DNA of 54,590 bases from contig DAOPVX010000005.1 in assembly GCA_035351315.1 (NCBI GenBank), forward strand, positions 1-54,590, in the 5' to 3' direction. Source of the stretch: UBA1359 sp029570385 (lineage in GTDB: Bacteria; Patescibacteriota; Patescibacteriia; Patescibacteriales; Patescibacteriaceae). Of the stretch, positions 26,265 through 34,273 are shown one piece after another. How positions within the stretch are numbered: the stretch's first letter is position 1; each line of letters opens with the position of its first letter. The notes below the pieces were generated by a model. The model was given only the letters and a program-made list of their open reading frames with translations. It was not told the origin of the DNA and ran no database searches. The translations under genes and the position numbers were made by a program.

Positions 26265-27936
26265 AGTAGCCGTTGTTCTGATAGGTGGTTGTAAAATATG
26301 GCGAAATGAATAATTGGCGATCAAATTTGAGTTCTGCTTCTTTAATGCCGCTGATAAATTCGTCTAAATGAAAATAGAGATAATAGTATTTTTGGTCGCT
26401 GTAGAAAATCAAGCGTTTTAATTTTCCAAAAGGGCATTGTTTAATTTTTTGCTCTAACTCAGCCGCTGTTTTAGCAGCCGCTAAACTGTGAACATAGTTA
26501 TAGCGCTCAGAAAATATTGAAGCCGGATGGCCGTTATGTTGATTAAAATAGAGCAAATTATTAATCGGGGTAAAAGCTAAAAGTTGTGGAGTGGTTTCTA
26601 GGGTCAACTCGTGGGGCGATATTGGATTAGCCGTTAAATAGTTAGCCAATTGAATAATAGCTGGGTCAGCTTGACGAGATTCAAGGCGTCGATTTTTAAT
26701 AGCCGGATGATCAATAAAGAAACCGAAGAACGATTGGCTGATTAAATAAAGCAGACTAAGTAGGGCAAGTGTTATTAAATAGTTTGCTTTTTGGTTGACC
26801 TGATAATAATTCCATAGTCGGCTCAGGCCGTAGGCCGCGCCTAAGGCTAAGATGGTTGGCGCCCAGACGTAAAAGCCGCGGAATTCTTGGAAAGGTTTGT
26901 GCCAGATTAGTAGCAATAACAGGCCGCCAACCCACCAGATAAAGGAAGTGGACAATAAATAAAGTAATTGCTTAGCGATTGGTTGACGACGATAATAAAT
27001 TAAAGTAGCTAGACCGAATAGTAAAATTAGATTAGTCCAGCTAGTTAATTGGAACATTGGTAGCCACAGATCTAAGCCGCTAGGTGTAAAAAAGACAGTC
27101 TGCCAATTTTCTAGGCCATTTTTTAAGTAGCTGCCTATTAACGGTCCGGTGAATGGTAAAGTGGCAATCAAGCCGACTACGGCGGTTTGACCCAATCGCC
27201 AGAAATAACGAAGCTTGTGCTGGTTGTTTTCTAGTAGCCCCATTAAAATAAAGGCTATCGCGGCAAAGATTAGCCATAGATAATAAGTCATGAAAATTAA
27301 GCCAGCGGCCAGGCCGTAGACAATAGGTAGCCAAATTTTCCAACGTTGACCAATCGCCTGATAATGAAGACTAATAGTCCATAGTATAACCATTACTGCT
27401 GAAACAATTTCATAGGGCTTGCCTAGCATTAAATCTTTATCCAAGACGGACATAATCAATAATGGGGACAAGACAGCTAAGAGAGTGTTGAGACGGTTAT
27501 CATCTAGAATATTGCTAAAAAGACGACGTTGCAATAAATATACCACTGCCGGGAAAATTAATAAGAAGGTTGTGGCGGCTGCCTTAATCATAATGATGCC
27601 GTTCCAGTGGAAAAAACGGCCAATTAGGCCAAAAAGCCAAAAGCTAGCCGGCGGGTAGAATGGTGGTAGATGGTGGTAGCTAAAATCAGCGCCGAGGCCG
27701 ATTTTGGCAAAGGTGTTGAACATAGCGGCGATAGTCAATTCGTCGCCCTGTAAACCCCAGAGAGGTAATTGGAGGTTATTAGACCAGAGAAAGTAGGTGC
27801 TAGCGGAAGTTAGTCCAAAAGCGATTAACAAGTAGAGAGGATTTTTTTTCTTAATAATTAAGTAGGTTGCCAAGATGGCAAAAAGCACCAAAATTAATTT
27901 GATGCCACTGTAGATTTGAATATCAAGAAAAGTCAT
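26242..27936 (-). CDS. Polytopic GT-C glycosyltransferase, AftA-like
   Basis: 564 aa with about 11-12 membrane segments and a soluble C-terminal domain of about 150 residues. The first external loop has GLQGDE (61-66), with an acidic pair in the GT-C catalytic position, followed by LPPFYPPASFW (90-100). That PPFYP-x-x-FW block is the hallmark I know from mycobacterial arabinofuranosyltransferase AftA. Such enzymes use a lipid-linked sugar donor on the outer face of the membrane. The donor here is unknown, and the AftA link is by motif only. The gene lies 11 bases downstream of tRNA-Val and probably shares its transcript. Confidence 0.65.
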   Translation of the reverse strand: MTFLDIQIYSGIKLILVLFAILATYLIIKKKNPLYLLIAFGLTSASTYFLWSNNLQLPLWGLQGDELTIAAMFNTFAKIGLGADFSYHHLPPFYPPASFWLFGLIGRFFHWNGIIMIKAAATTFLLIFPAVVYLLQRRLFSNILDDNRLNTLLAVLSPLLIMSVLDKDLMLGKPYEIVSAVMVILWTISLHYQAIGQRWKIWLPIVYGLAAGLIFMTYYLWLIFAAIAFILMGLLENNQHKLRYFWRLGQTAVVGLIATLPFTGPLIGSYLKNGLENWQTVFFTPSGLDLWLPMFQLTSWTNLILLFGLATLIYYRRQPIAKQLLYLLSTSFIWWVGGLLLLLIWHKPFQEFRGFYVWAPTILALGAAYGLSRLWNYYQVNQKANYLITLALLSLLYLISQSFFGFFIDHPAIKNRRLESRQADPAIIQLANYLTANPISPHELTLETTPQLLAFTPINNLLYFNQHNGHPASIFSERYNYVHSLAAAKTAAELEQKIKQCPFGKLKRLIFYSDQKYYYLYFHLDEFISGIKEAELKFDRQLFISPYFTTTYQNNGYYVIETQE

Positions 27937-27947
27937 AAGGTTATGAG

Positions 27948-28022
27948 TGGGCGCACAAGGAGTTGAACCTAGGACCTCTTCGGTGTAAACGAAGCGCTCT
28001 AACCAAGCTGAGCTATGCGCCC
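27948..28022 (-). tRNA. tRNA-Val (anticodon UAC)
   Basis: Minus strand cloverleaf: acceptor GGGCGCA/TGCGCCC, anticodon stem CTTCG/CGAAG around TTTACAC (anticodon TAC), T-loop TTCAACT, discriminator A. The bases after the discriminator are CTC, so CCA is not encoded and must be added by the Cca enzyme at 36914-38404. Confidence 0.95.
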
Positions 28023-28106
28023 TAATTTACTCTCTGTGGTGAGAAAATTCGCGAGCCCAAAAAGACCTCACTGCAGAGAATAAAATTTAATCAAGAAATC
28101 AGAAGA

Positions 28107-28481
28107 TTACTCCATTATACGTTTTTTGTATTCTTCTTCTGCGTCTTCGGCATCAAGCCAGTGACCTTCAGCGATGCTATGGATTTTACCGCCCTCCATT
28201 CTCGGTTGTTTAATTTTACCAGCCGCAAATAAGCGTCGCGCAATAGCTTCTCCTTCCTCTGGATTATCGTACCAATAAGATTTTTTGTACAAATCAATGA
28301 GTTCATCAAATTTTTCCGGTGCAAAACTAGTGCCAGCGATAATTTCTTTAACCTCTTCTTCTTTAACTTTACCCTCTAAAATGTTTTTAATACAAAGACT
28401 TAAGCTTAAACCGACTTTATTTTCGGTTGTGGCTTCTTGAGATTCCCGTTGAGAATCTTGTGGCCTAAATTGCTCCAACAT
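28107..28481 (-). CDS. Hypothetical acidic helical protein
   Basis: 124 aa, not recognised. It is charged and mainly helical, with no membrane segment. The C-terminal third (GEAIARRLFAAGKIKQPRM, then GHWLDAEDAEEEYKKRI) may be a small helical bundle. It lies between tRNA-Leu and tRNA-Val in the same direction. No SD is visible. The length and the lack of a competing frame support coding. Confidence 0.65.
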   Translation of the reverse strand: MLEQFRPQDSQRESQEATTENKVGLSLSLCIKNILEGKVKEEEVKEIIAGTSFAPEKFDELIDLYKKSYWYDNPEEGEAIARRLFAAGKIKQPRMEGGKIHSIAEGHWLDAEDAEEEYKKRIME

Positions 28482-28540
28482 AAGTTTAGTTTTAAAAGTA
28501 ATTTTATAAATTTTATAGAAAGCGAATTGGCTTTCTATAG

Positions 28541-28627
28541 TGGTGCCGAGGACAGGACTTGAACCTGCATGAAGTTTCCTTCACAAGCACCTCAAGCTTG
28601 CGTGTCTACCAGTTTCACCACCTCGGC
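28541..28627 (-). tRNA. tRNA-Leu (anticodon GAG)
   Basis: Minus strand, 87 bases with a long variable arm (TGAAG...CTTCA). Acceptor GCCGAGG/CCTCGGC, anticodon stem CAAGC/GCTTG around TTGAGGT (anticodon GAG), discriminator A. CCA is encoded (28541-28543). It starts 7 bases after rplS. A 10-bp hairpin (28514-28523 with 28530-28539) lies directly downstream without a T-run, perhaps a processing signal. Confidence 0.96.
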
Positions 28628-28634
28628 AAGCCGA

Positions 28635-29033
28635 TTAAGCGGCTTTTTTGGCGATAGCTGTTTTCTTTTCGCTAATATCTTTAAGCCGTTTTTTGTAACC
28701 TTTTTTCAAAAAGGTCAGCTTAGCCCGACGGACAATAGCTTGCTTTTTAATTTCTACCTTATTAATCGTTGGTAAATTAATTGGAAAGATTTTTTCTACA
28801 GCAACACCATTGGAAACCTTACGGACGGTGACAGTGCCGCCAGCTTCACGGCCGTGTTTGCAGGCGATAACTAACCCATCAAAATATTGGATGCGCTCTT
28901 TTTCTTCGCCCTTGGGATTGAGTTCTTTGATGCGTTGATAAATACGGACAGTCATGCCCGGTTTTAGATCGCCCAGAGTAGTTTTAGTCGGCTGTTCTTC
29001 GGTTGCCGCAACGACTAGTTTAGTTTCGGTCAT
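28635..29033 (-). CDS. rplS: Large-subunit ribosomal protein bL19
   Basis: 132 aa. The SH3-like core of bL19 is clear: GDLKPGMTVRIYQRIKE, then RIQYFDGLVIACKHGREAGGTVTVRKVSNGVAVEKIFP (family blocks), and a basic C-terminus VRRAKLTFLK. The N-terminal 18 residues are a short extra segment. It is transcribed from the promoter at 29090-29118, and tRNA-Leu follows after 7 bases, so the tRNA is probably cut from the rplS mRNA. Confidence 0.96.
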   Translation of the reverse strand: MTETKLVVAATEEQPTKTTLGDLKPGMTVRIYQRIKELNPKGEEKERIQYFDGLVIACKHGREAGGTVTVRKVSNGVAVEKIFPINLPTINKVEIKKQAIVRRAKLTFLKKGYKKRLKDISEKKTAIAKKAA

Positions 29034-29089
29034 AAATTTATAGTAATTTTCGGCTGATAAAAATAGCGCTTATTTGGTTAAGCTTTATT

Positions 29090-29118
29090 AGCTTAGGTAA
29101 TTTTAGGGGTATTGTCAA
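29090..29118 (-). promoter_or_regulatory. Promoter for rplS-tRNA-Leu
   Basis: Minus strand: TTGACA (29113-29118), a 17-base spacer, and a weak -10 TAAGCT (29090-29095). The -10 is half of an inverted repeat TAAGCT/AGCTTA (5-base loop), which may be an operator or a leader hairpin. Confidence 0.5.
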
Positions 29119-29122
29119 GATT

Positions 29123-31996
29123 TTATTGACTTTTTGGCAGGATTTTTTTTAAGTATTGTCCAGTAAAACTTTGGGGATTAGCGGCAATTTCTAGTGGAGT
29201 GCCTTCAGCAATAATTTGACCGCCCTTTTGACCGCCGAGTGGACCTAAATCAATTAACCAATCGGCGGTTTTAATAACATCTAGGTTATGTTCAATAACA
29301 ATGACGGTATTGCCTTTGTCAACTAATTGTTGGAGAACTTCTAGCAATTTATGGATATCAGCAAAATGGAGGCCGGTGGTTGGTTCATCCAGGATGTAGA
29401 GAGTTTTACCCGTGCTCTTGCGAGCCAGTTCGGTAGCCAGTTTAACGCGTTGCGCTTCGCCACCGGACAGAGTGGTGGCCGGTTGGCCCAGTTTAATATA
29501 ACCCAAACCGACTTCATTGAGAGCGGCCAGTTTATCTTTAATGGCTGGCTGATTAGTAAAGAATTCCAGAGCTTCCTCAATGGTCATTTCCAGAATTTCG
29601 TAAATATTTTTACCTTTATAGTGAATTTCCAGGGCTTCTTGATTGTAGCGCTGGCCATGGCAGACTTCACAGGTAACATAAACATCAGGTAAAAATTGCA
29701 TTTCAATTTTGACTAGCCCGTCGCCATGACAAGCTTCGCAGCGGCCGCCAGTAACATTAAACGAGAAGCGGCCAGATTTGTAACCGCGTAATTTAGCTTC
29801 GGGCAGGCTGGCGAACAAATCGCGAATCGGGGTAAACGCTCCAGTGTAAGTGGCGGGATTGGAGCGTGGTGTGCGGCCAATGGGCGATTGATCAATCTCA
29901 ATAATCTTATTGATATATTGTAATCCGTCAATACGCTCGTGTTGACCAGGATCTTCCAGCGCTTGGTAAAATTTTTGTTTAAGGGCACGAGCTAAAATGT
30001 CGGTCACCAAAGTTGATTTACCAGAACCAGAAACGCCAGTGATAGCGATAAATTTACCAAGCGGAAAATTAACAGTTAGGTTTTGTAGATTATTTTGTCG
30101 GGCTCCAATAATAGTTAAGTAATGGCCGTTACCAGCCCGATATTTTTTAGGGATTGGAATAGATTTTTTACCGGATAGATATTGGCCGGTTAGCGATTTC
30201 GGATTAGCCATGATTTCTTTAGCCGTTCCTTGAGCAATGATTTGACCGCCGTTTTTACCGGCGCCTGGCCCGACATCAATAATATGATCAGCCGCCAGCA
30301 TTGTTGCTTTATCGTGCTCAACCACTAAAACACTGTTGCCTAGATCGCGGAGATTTTTTAGAGTGTCAGTTAATTTATCATTATCTTTGGGGTGTAGGCC
30401 GATAGATGGTTCATCTAAAACATATAGTACGCCAGTTAAAGCCGAGCCAATCTGGGTTGCTAATCGGATGCGTTGCGCTTCGCCACCGGACAGAGTGGTG
30501 GCCGGACGATTAAGAGATAAGTAATCTAAACCGACATTGAGCAAAAATTGTAGACGACTAATAATCTCTTTAAAAATCAGCCGACCAATTTGGGTTTGTT
30601 TAGCAGTTAATTTTTTGTTAGCGATTAATTGTTTAAAGAAAGTGTAATTTTGGGCAATAGTCTGCTCGGTTAATTCATAGATTGATTGGCCAGCCAGTTT
30701 AACGGCTAAAAATTCTGGTTTGAGCCGCTGTCCGTGACAGACTGAACAAGGAATGGTCCGCATATATTTTTCAATTTCGGTGCGGACAAAATCGCTCTCA
30801 GTCTGCTGATAACGCTGATAGAGGTTGGGAATAACGCCTTCAAATTTAACGTTTAATTGATTCATCCCAGCGGTGCTTGGTAGAGTATAGACTAAATCAC
30901 CGGTGCCGTTCATTAGGATATCTAACTGTTTGGCAGTCAGCTTGTTCAATGGTGTATTAAGATCAAAGCCGTATTCATTAGCCACGGCGCCGATAACTCG
31001 CGTCATCCACAGTTGTCTGGAATAGCCGTAATGTGACCAAGGGCGAACAGCTCCTTGGGCGATAGTTAAATTATTATTAAAAACTAGTTCAGGAATAATC
31101 TCCAGTTTAGTACCTAGTCCGGTACAGTGTGGGCAGGCGCCATGCGGTGAATTAAAAGAAAAATTGCGCGGCTCAATTTCCGGCAGGTTAATATTGCAAC
31201 GCGGACAAGCGAAATGTTGTGAATAAATTTTTTCTTCAGCCTCGGTCTGGTTTAAATCAAGGGTAGCAACTAGTCCGTTAGCCAAATCTAAAGCTTTATC
31301 AACTGCTTCCGTTAAACGGCTATAAGAACTCTTATCATTATTAATAGTCAGTCGATCAATGACGATAGATAGGTTATGTTTTTTTTGTTTATCAACGGTT
31401 AAATTTTGGGCTTCTTCCAAATCATATAAATTATTATCCCAGCGAACGCGACTAAAACCAGCTCGGGCAATAGCTAGTAAAACATTTTTGTGCTCACCTT
31501 TTTTATCACGAATCAGTGGCGATAAAATAGCAATCTTTTGACCGGTAGCTTGTTTTATTATTTGATCGACTATTTCGTCAACGGTATTGGCTTTAATAGG
31601 GTCGCCACAAACCGGGCAATGCGGTTGACCAATCCGAGCGTAAAGTAATCGCAAATAATCATAAATTTCCGTAATGGTGCCAACAGTGGAGCGCGGATTA
31701 TTCGAGGCCGATTTCTGATCAATAGAGATAGCCGGAGATAAGCCCTCAATTAAATCAACATCCGGTTTATCCATTAAGCCTAAAAATTGGCGGGCGTAAG
31801 CGGAGAGCGATTCTACATAGCGGCGTTGGCCTTCAGCATAGATGGTATCAAAAGCCAGCGATGACTTGCCCGATCCAGATAGACCAGTAATAACCACCAG
31901 TTGACCGCGCGGAATATCTAGATCAATATTTTGCAAATTATTAACGCGGGCGCCGCGAATTTTCAGCCAATCTTGAGAGACGGTTTTAGTGGTCAT
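29123..31996 (-). CDS. uvrA: Excinuclease ABC subunit A
   Basis: 957 aa from the ATG at 31996. An in-frame ATG at 32050 lies upstream of the expected transcription start, so the shorter form is chosen. It has two ABC ATPase halves: Walker A GLSGSGKSSL near the start and GVSGSGKSTL in the second half, each with a signature TLSGGEAQR. The zinc modules are complete: CPVCG, CPRC/CPHC, and CEAC/CEVC. UvrA dimers find bulky DNA lesions and load UvrB. Length and motifs are normal. uvrB and uvrC are not in the window. Confidence 0.98.
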   Translation of the reverse strand: MTTKTVSQDWLKIRGARVNNLQNIDLDIPRGQLVVITGLSGSGKSSLAFDTIYAEGQRRYVESLSAYARQFLGLMDKPDVDLIEGLSPAISIDQKSASNNPRSTVGTITEIYDYLRLLYARIGQPHCPVCGDPIKANTVDEIVDQIIKQATGQKIAILSPLIRDKKGEHKNVLLAIARAGFSRVRWDNNLYDLEEAQNLTVDKQKKHNLSIVIDRLTINNDKSSYSRLTEAVDKALDLANGLVATLDLNQTEAEEKIYSQHFACPRCNINLPEIEPRNFSFNSPHGACPHCTGLGTKLEIIPELVFNNNLTIAQGAVRPWSHYGYSRQLWMTRVIGAVANEYGFDLNTPLNKLTAKQLDILMNGTGDLVYTLPSTAGMNQLNVKFEGVIPNLYQRYQQTESDFVRTEIEKYMRTIPCSVCHGQRLKPEFLAVKLAGQSIYELTEQTIAQNYTFFKQLIANKKLTAKQTQIGRLIFKEIISRLQFLLNVGLDYLSLNRPATTLSGGEAQRIRLATQIGSALTGVLYVLDEPSIGLHPKDNDKLTDTLKNLRDLGNSVLVVEHDKATMLAADHIIDVGPGAGKNGGQIIAQGTAKEIMANPKSLTGQYLSGKKSIPIPKKYRAGNGHYLTIIGARQNNLQNLTVNFPLGKFIAITGVSGSGKSTLVTDILARALKQKFYQALEDPGQHERIDGLQYINKIIEIDQSPIGRTPRSNPATYTGAFTPIRDLFASLPEAKLRGYKSGRFSFNVTGGRCEACHGDGLVKIEMQFLPDVYVTCEVCHGQRYNQEALEIHYKGKNIYEILEMTIEEALEFFTNQPAIKDKLAALNEVGLGYIKLGQPATTLSGGEAQRVKLATELARKSTGKTLYILDEPTTGLHFADIHKLLEVLQQLVDKGNTVIVIEHNLDVIKTADWLIDLGPLGGQKGGQIIAEGTPLEIAANPQSFTGQYLKKILPKSQ

Positions 31997-32029
31997 ATCA
32001 ATAAAATAAGTTAGCTCAATTAAATTGGT

Positions 32030-32058
32030 ATTATAGCGGGAAATAGGCAATTAGTCAA
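32030..32058 (-). promoter_or_regulatory. Promoter for uvrA
   Basis: Minus strand: TTGACT (32053-32058), a 17-base spacer, and consensus TATAAT (32030-32035). The start of transcription would be near 32023, downstream of the ATG at 32050, which supports translation from 31996. Confidence 0.75.
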
Positions 32059-32111
32059 AGATGGTTAATTGTTATTAGAATTATTGAGAAAAGAAATAAA
32101 TAATATAGTGC

Positions 32112-32143
32112 AAATTAAAACACCATATAAGACTATGGTGTTT
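32112..32143 (-). terminator. Terminator after tRNA-Pro
   Basis: AACACCATA (32119-32127) pairs with TATGGTGTT (32134-32142); on the minus strand it is followed by TTTTAATTT. It separates tRNA-Pro from uvrA. Confidence 0.7.
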
Positions 32144-32149
32144 ATAATC

Positions 32150-32226
32150 TGGTCGGGGTGACCCGATTCGAACGGGCGACCTCAGCGTCCCGAACGCTGC
32201 GCGCTAGCCAACTACGCCACACCCCG
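32150..32226 (-). tRNA. tRNA-Pro (anticodon CGG)
   Basis: Minus strand, 77 bases. Acceptor CGGGGTG/CACCCCG with the C1-G72 pair typical of bacterial tRNA-Pro, anticodon stem CAGCG/CGCTG around TTCGGGA (anticodon CGG), T-loop TTCGAAT, discriminator A, and encoded CCA (32150-32152). A -10-like TATACT lies at 32238-32243 on the minus strand. Confidence 0.96.
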
Positions 32227-32525
32227 AAATGGTATTTAGTATAAGTTAAGCTTGGTATAAATAAAATCTTTGGCCAATTAACTCACCCGTATGCTAATTA
32301 TATATCACTTAATAAAATAAAAACAATAGTGAAAGGCTAGTCTAGAGAAAAAGATTACGGTTATTAGTATAATTTTTAGAGAATCATTGCTTGTTTGGGA
32401 GAATATTATAACGCGATTGGCTGCTTAAAAACTTATTAGCACCATATTAAAGCATGATTTTTATGAACGAAATTGAGATTCTCTGGTCGGATTATTGGCT
32501 TCGTGGTTACGGCAGCTATAAAAAA
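32227..32525. other. Intergenic stretch, no gene recognised
   Basis: About 300 AT-rich bases between tRNA-Pro and the end of the CapA-like gene. It holds the probable -10 of tRNA-Pro (32238-32243). I see no tRNA, CRISPR or repeat. A 38-codon plus-strand reading frame starts at 32463 and runs into the 3' end of the CapA-like gene; it has no SD and is not called. Confidence 0.5.
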
Positions 32526-34268
32526 CTATGGAGTATCAACTATAATATAATTTTTGCCGTCATGGTTTTCAATGTCTAAATTAGCAAAATTACCTTTCGC
32601 GCTTCGCCATTCGTTGGTAAAACCCCAACCATTCCATTTCCAAACAGCAAGATAGTTGCCAATACATTGTGGCTTTTGCCCATAATCTCCTTCAAGGACA
32701 ACTAAATCGTTTTTCCCATCATTATCAACATCAGCAATTTTGAATTCACAATTCGGCTCAGGAAGATTTGAAGAACCCCAAAGCTGTTTAATTGAACCGT
32801 CGCTAAAACCTAACACAAAAAAATGATTTTTTACGCTGACATCATTTTCTTCAATCCAAAATGGTTTTGATGCGCCAAAACTACCGGATTTCCAAAGAGA
32901 TAAATTTATCTCTGTAATCCCATCATTATTGGAGTCAGCCAAAACAAAATTATCTATCCACCAGTCGCTGGGTGATTGCCAAATTATTTTTTCGTTTTCT
33001 GTAATTGTTAATTGGCCATTGGCTAAATTATAATTTTCAGAAACCGAATTATTATCTAAATCTGCCCGTTCTTGCTTGGTGATAATTTTATTATTGTTAA
33101 ACGCGTCGTTATAGATGATTTTGCGCACTGTCTTTTCAAAATTATGCTGGTTCCACATATAAACATCTTGGTTGGCTAATGGAAAGTCTAAGCGTTGTAA
33201 AATTTTAGCGGCTTTGTCTTTATCCGCTGCTTCGGGTTGAGCCAGATTTTTCATTACCACCGGCAAGAGAGAAATTTTACTAAGGCCATTTTTGGTAAAG
33301 TAAATTTTAATAGCTAGCCCTTCTTTGGTTTCCGCTGATTGCGGTTGATCAAAAATAAAATTACCTAAACTATAAAAAATAAATTTGCCTTTATATTTTT
33401 CTAATGTTTGGACTACGTGGGGGTGGTGGCCAATAACTAAATCAGCGCCGGCGTCAATGGCTGCATGAGCAAAATTAATTTGTGAATTGTTTGGTTTTTC
33501 AACATATTCAACGCCAGAGTGCATAGAAACAATAACCAAGTCAGCATTTTGTTTGGCTGCTTGCACGGCTTCGGACAGTTTATCAATGCGCATAAAGGCT
33601 GTTCCGGCGCGATTTGCTGACGCTTCATAATGGTTGGGCACTACATCAGTGTCGTTGTAAGCTAAAAAAGCCAATTTTATTCCCTGTTGATCAAGATAAA
33701 TCGGCTGGTAGGCTTCTTGATCGTTTAGTCCGGCGCCGACATATTTAATTCCAACGGCATTCAGGTAATTAAAAGTATTGTTTAACCCTTTTTCTCCAAA
33801 ATTTGGCGTGTGATTATTAGCTAATGATACGATAGATAATCCTGCTTGTTTTAACGCTTGCTCAGTGCCGGGATTTGATCTAAAAATCATTGCAAAGTCG
33901 GGGATTTCCGCTCCTGGTGTGATTGGCGTTTCCAAATTACCAAAAACTAAATCAGCGTTTTTTAAATAATCGCGAATTTTAAGAAAAGGGTAATTGATAT
34001 TGTTTTGTCTTTTCACCATTCTTTCTACGGCTCGTGAATATGAAATATCGCCTACCGCAATCATAGAAACTTCCTGGCTTGCTTGAGGAAGTTGCTTTTT
34101 TTCTGATAAAAAATCTAAAAATTGTTTTTCGTTGCGGGCCTGATTATTGGGCGTTAGATTATTTGGTCTTGCTTGATTTTTATCACAAGACTGATAATAA
34201 TTAACGACCAACCCAACGGTCAGAGCCGCCAGAAGAACAATAATTGGCCAGATGATTTTGGGGGACAT
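32526..34268 (-). CDS. CapA-like (poly-gamma-glutamate synthesis type) metallophosphatase with C-terminal VCBS/FG-GAP-like region
   Basis: 580 aa. A membrane anchor (about 4-23) is followed by a CapA/PGA_cap domain (about 65-340) with its metal-site motifs: AVGDISYSR (D74), FGNLETPI (110-117), LANNHTPNFG (149-158), MHSGVEY (249-255) and GHHPHVVQ (280-287). The C-terminal 150 residues carry calcium-loop motifs of the FG-GAP/VCBS kind, DSNNDGITEI near 447 and DVDNDGKNDLVV near 514. CapA proteins act on the outer face in capsule synthesis or as phosphodiesterases; the substrate here is unknown. The gene starts 5 bases after the DUF3160 gene and forms a pair with it. Confidence 0.85.
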   Translation of the reverse strand: MSPKIIWPIIVLLAALTVGLVVNYYQSCDKNQARPNNLTPNNQARNEKQFLDFLSEKKQLPQASQEVSMIAVGDISYSRAVERMVKRQNNINYPFLKIRDYLKNADLVFGNLETPITPGAEIPDFAMIFRSNPGTEQALKQAGLSIVSLANNHTPNFGEKGLNNTFNYLNAVGIKYVGAGLNDQEAYQPIYLDQQGIKLAFLAYNDTDVVPNHYEASANRAGTAFMRIDKLSEAVQAAKQNADLVIVSMHSGVEYVEKPNNSQINFAHAAIDAGADLVIGHHPHVVQTLEKYKGKFIFYSLGNFIFDQPQSAETKEGLAIKIYFTKNGLSKISLLPVVMKNLAQPEAADKDKAAKILQRLDFPLANQDVYMWNQHNFEKTVRKIIYNDAFNNNKIITKQERADLDNNSVSENYNLANGQLTITENEKIIWQSPSDWWIDNFVLADSNNDGITEINLSLWKSGSFGASKPFWIEENDVSVKNHFFVLGFSDGSIKQLWGSSNLPEPNCEFKIADVDNDGKNDLVVLEGDYGQKPQCIGNYLAVWKWNGWGFTNEWRSAKGNFANLDIENHDGKNYIIVDTP

Positions 34269-34273
34269 TTAAT

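Noticed and set aside
31996..32050. Longer uvrA start at 32050
   Set aside because: The consensus promoter at 32030-32058 would place the transcription start downstream of that codon, and the extra residues do not match the family.
32463..32579. 38-codon plus-strand frame MNEIEILWSDYWLRG...
   Set aside because: No SD, no promoter, and its 3' part overlaps the end of the CapA-like gene; too little to call a gene or a remnant.
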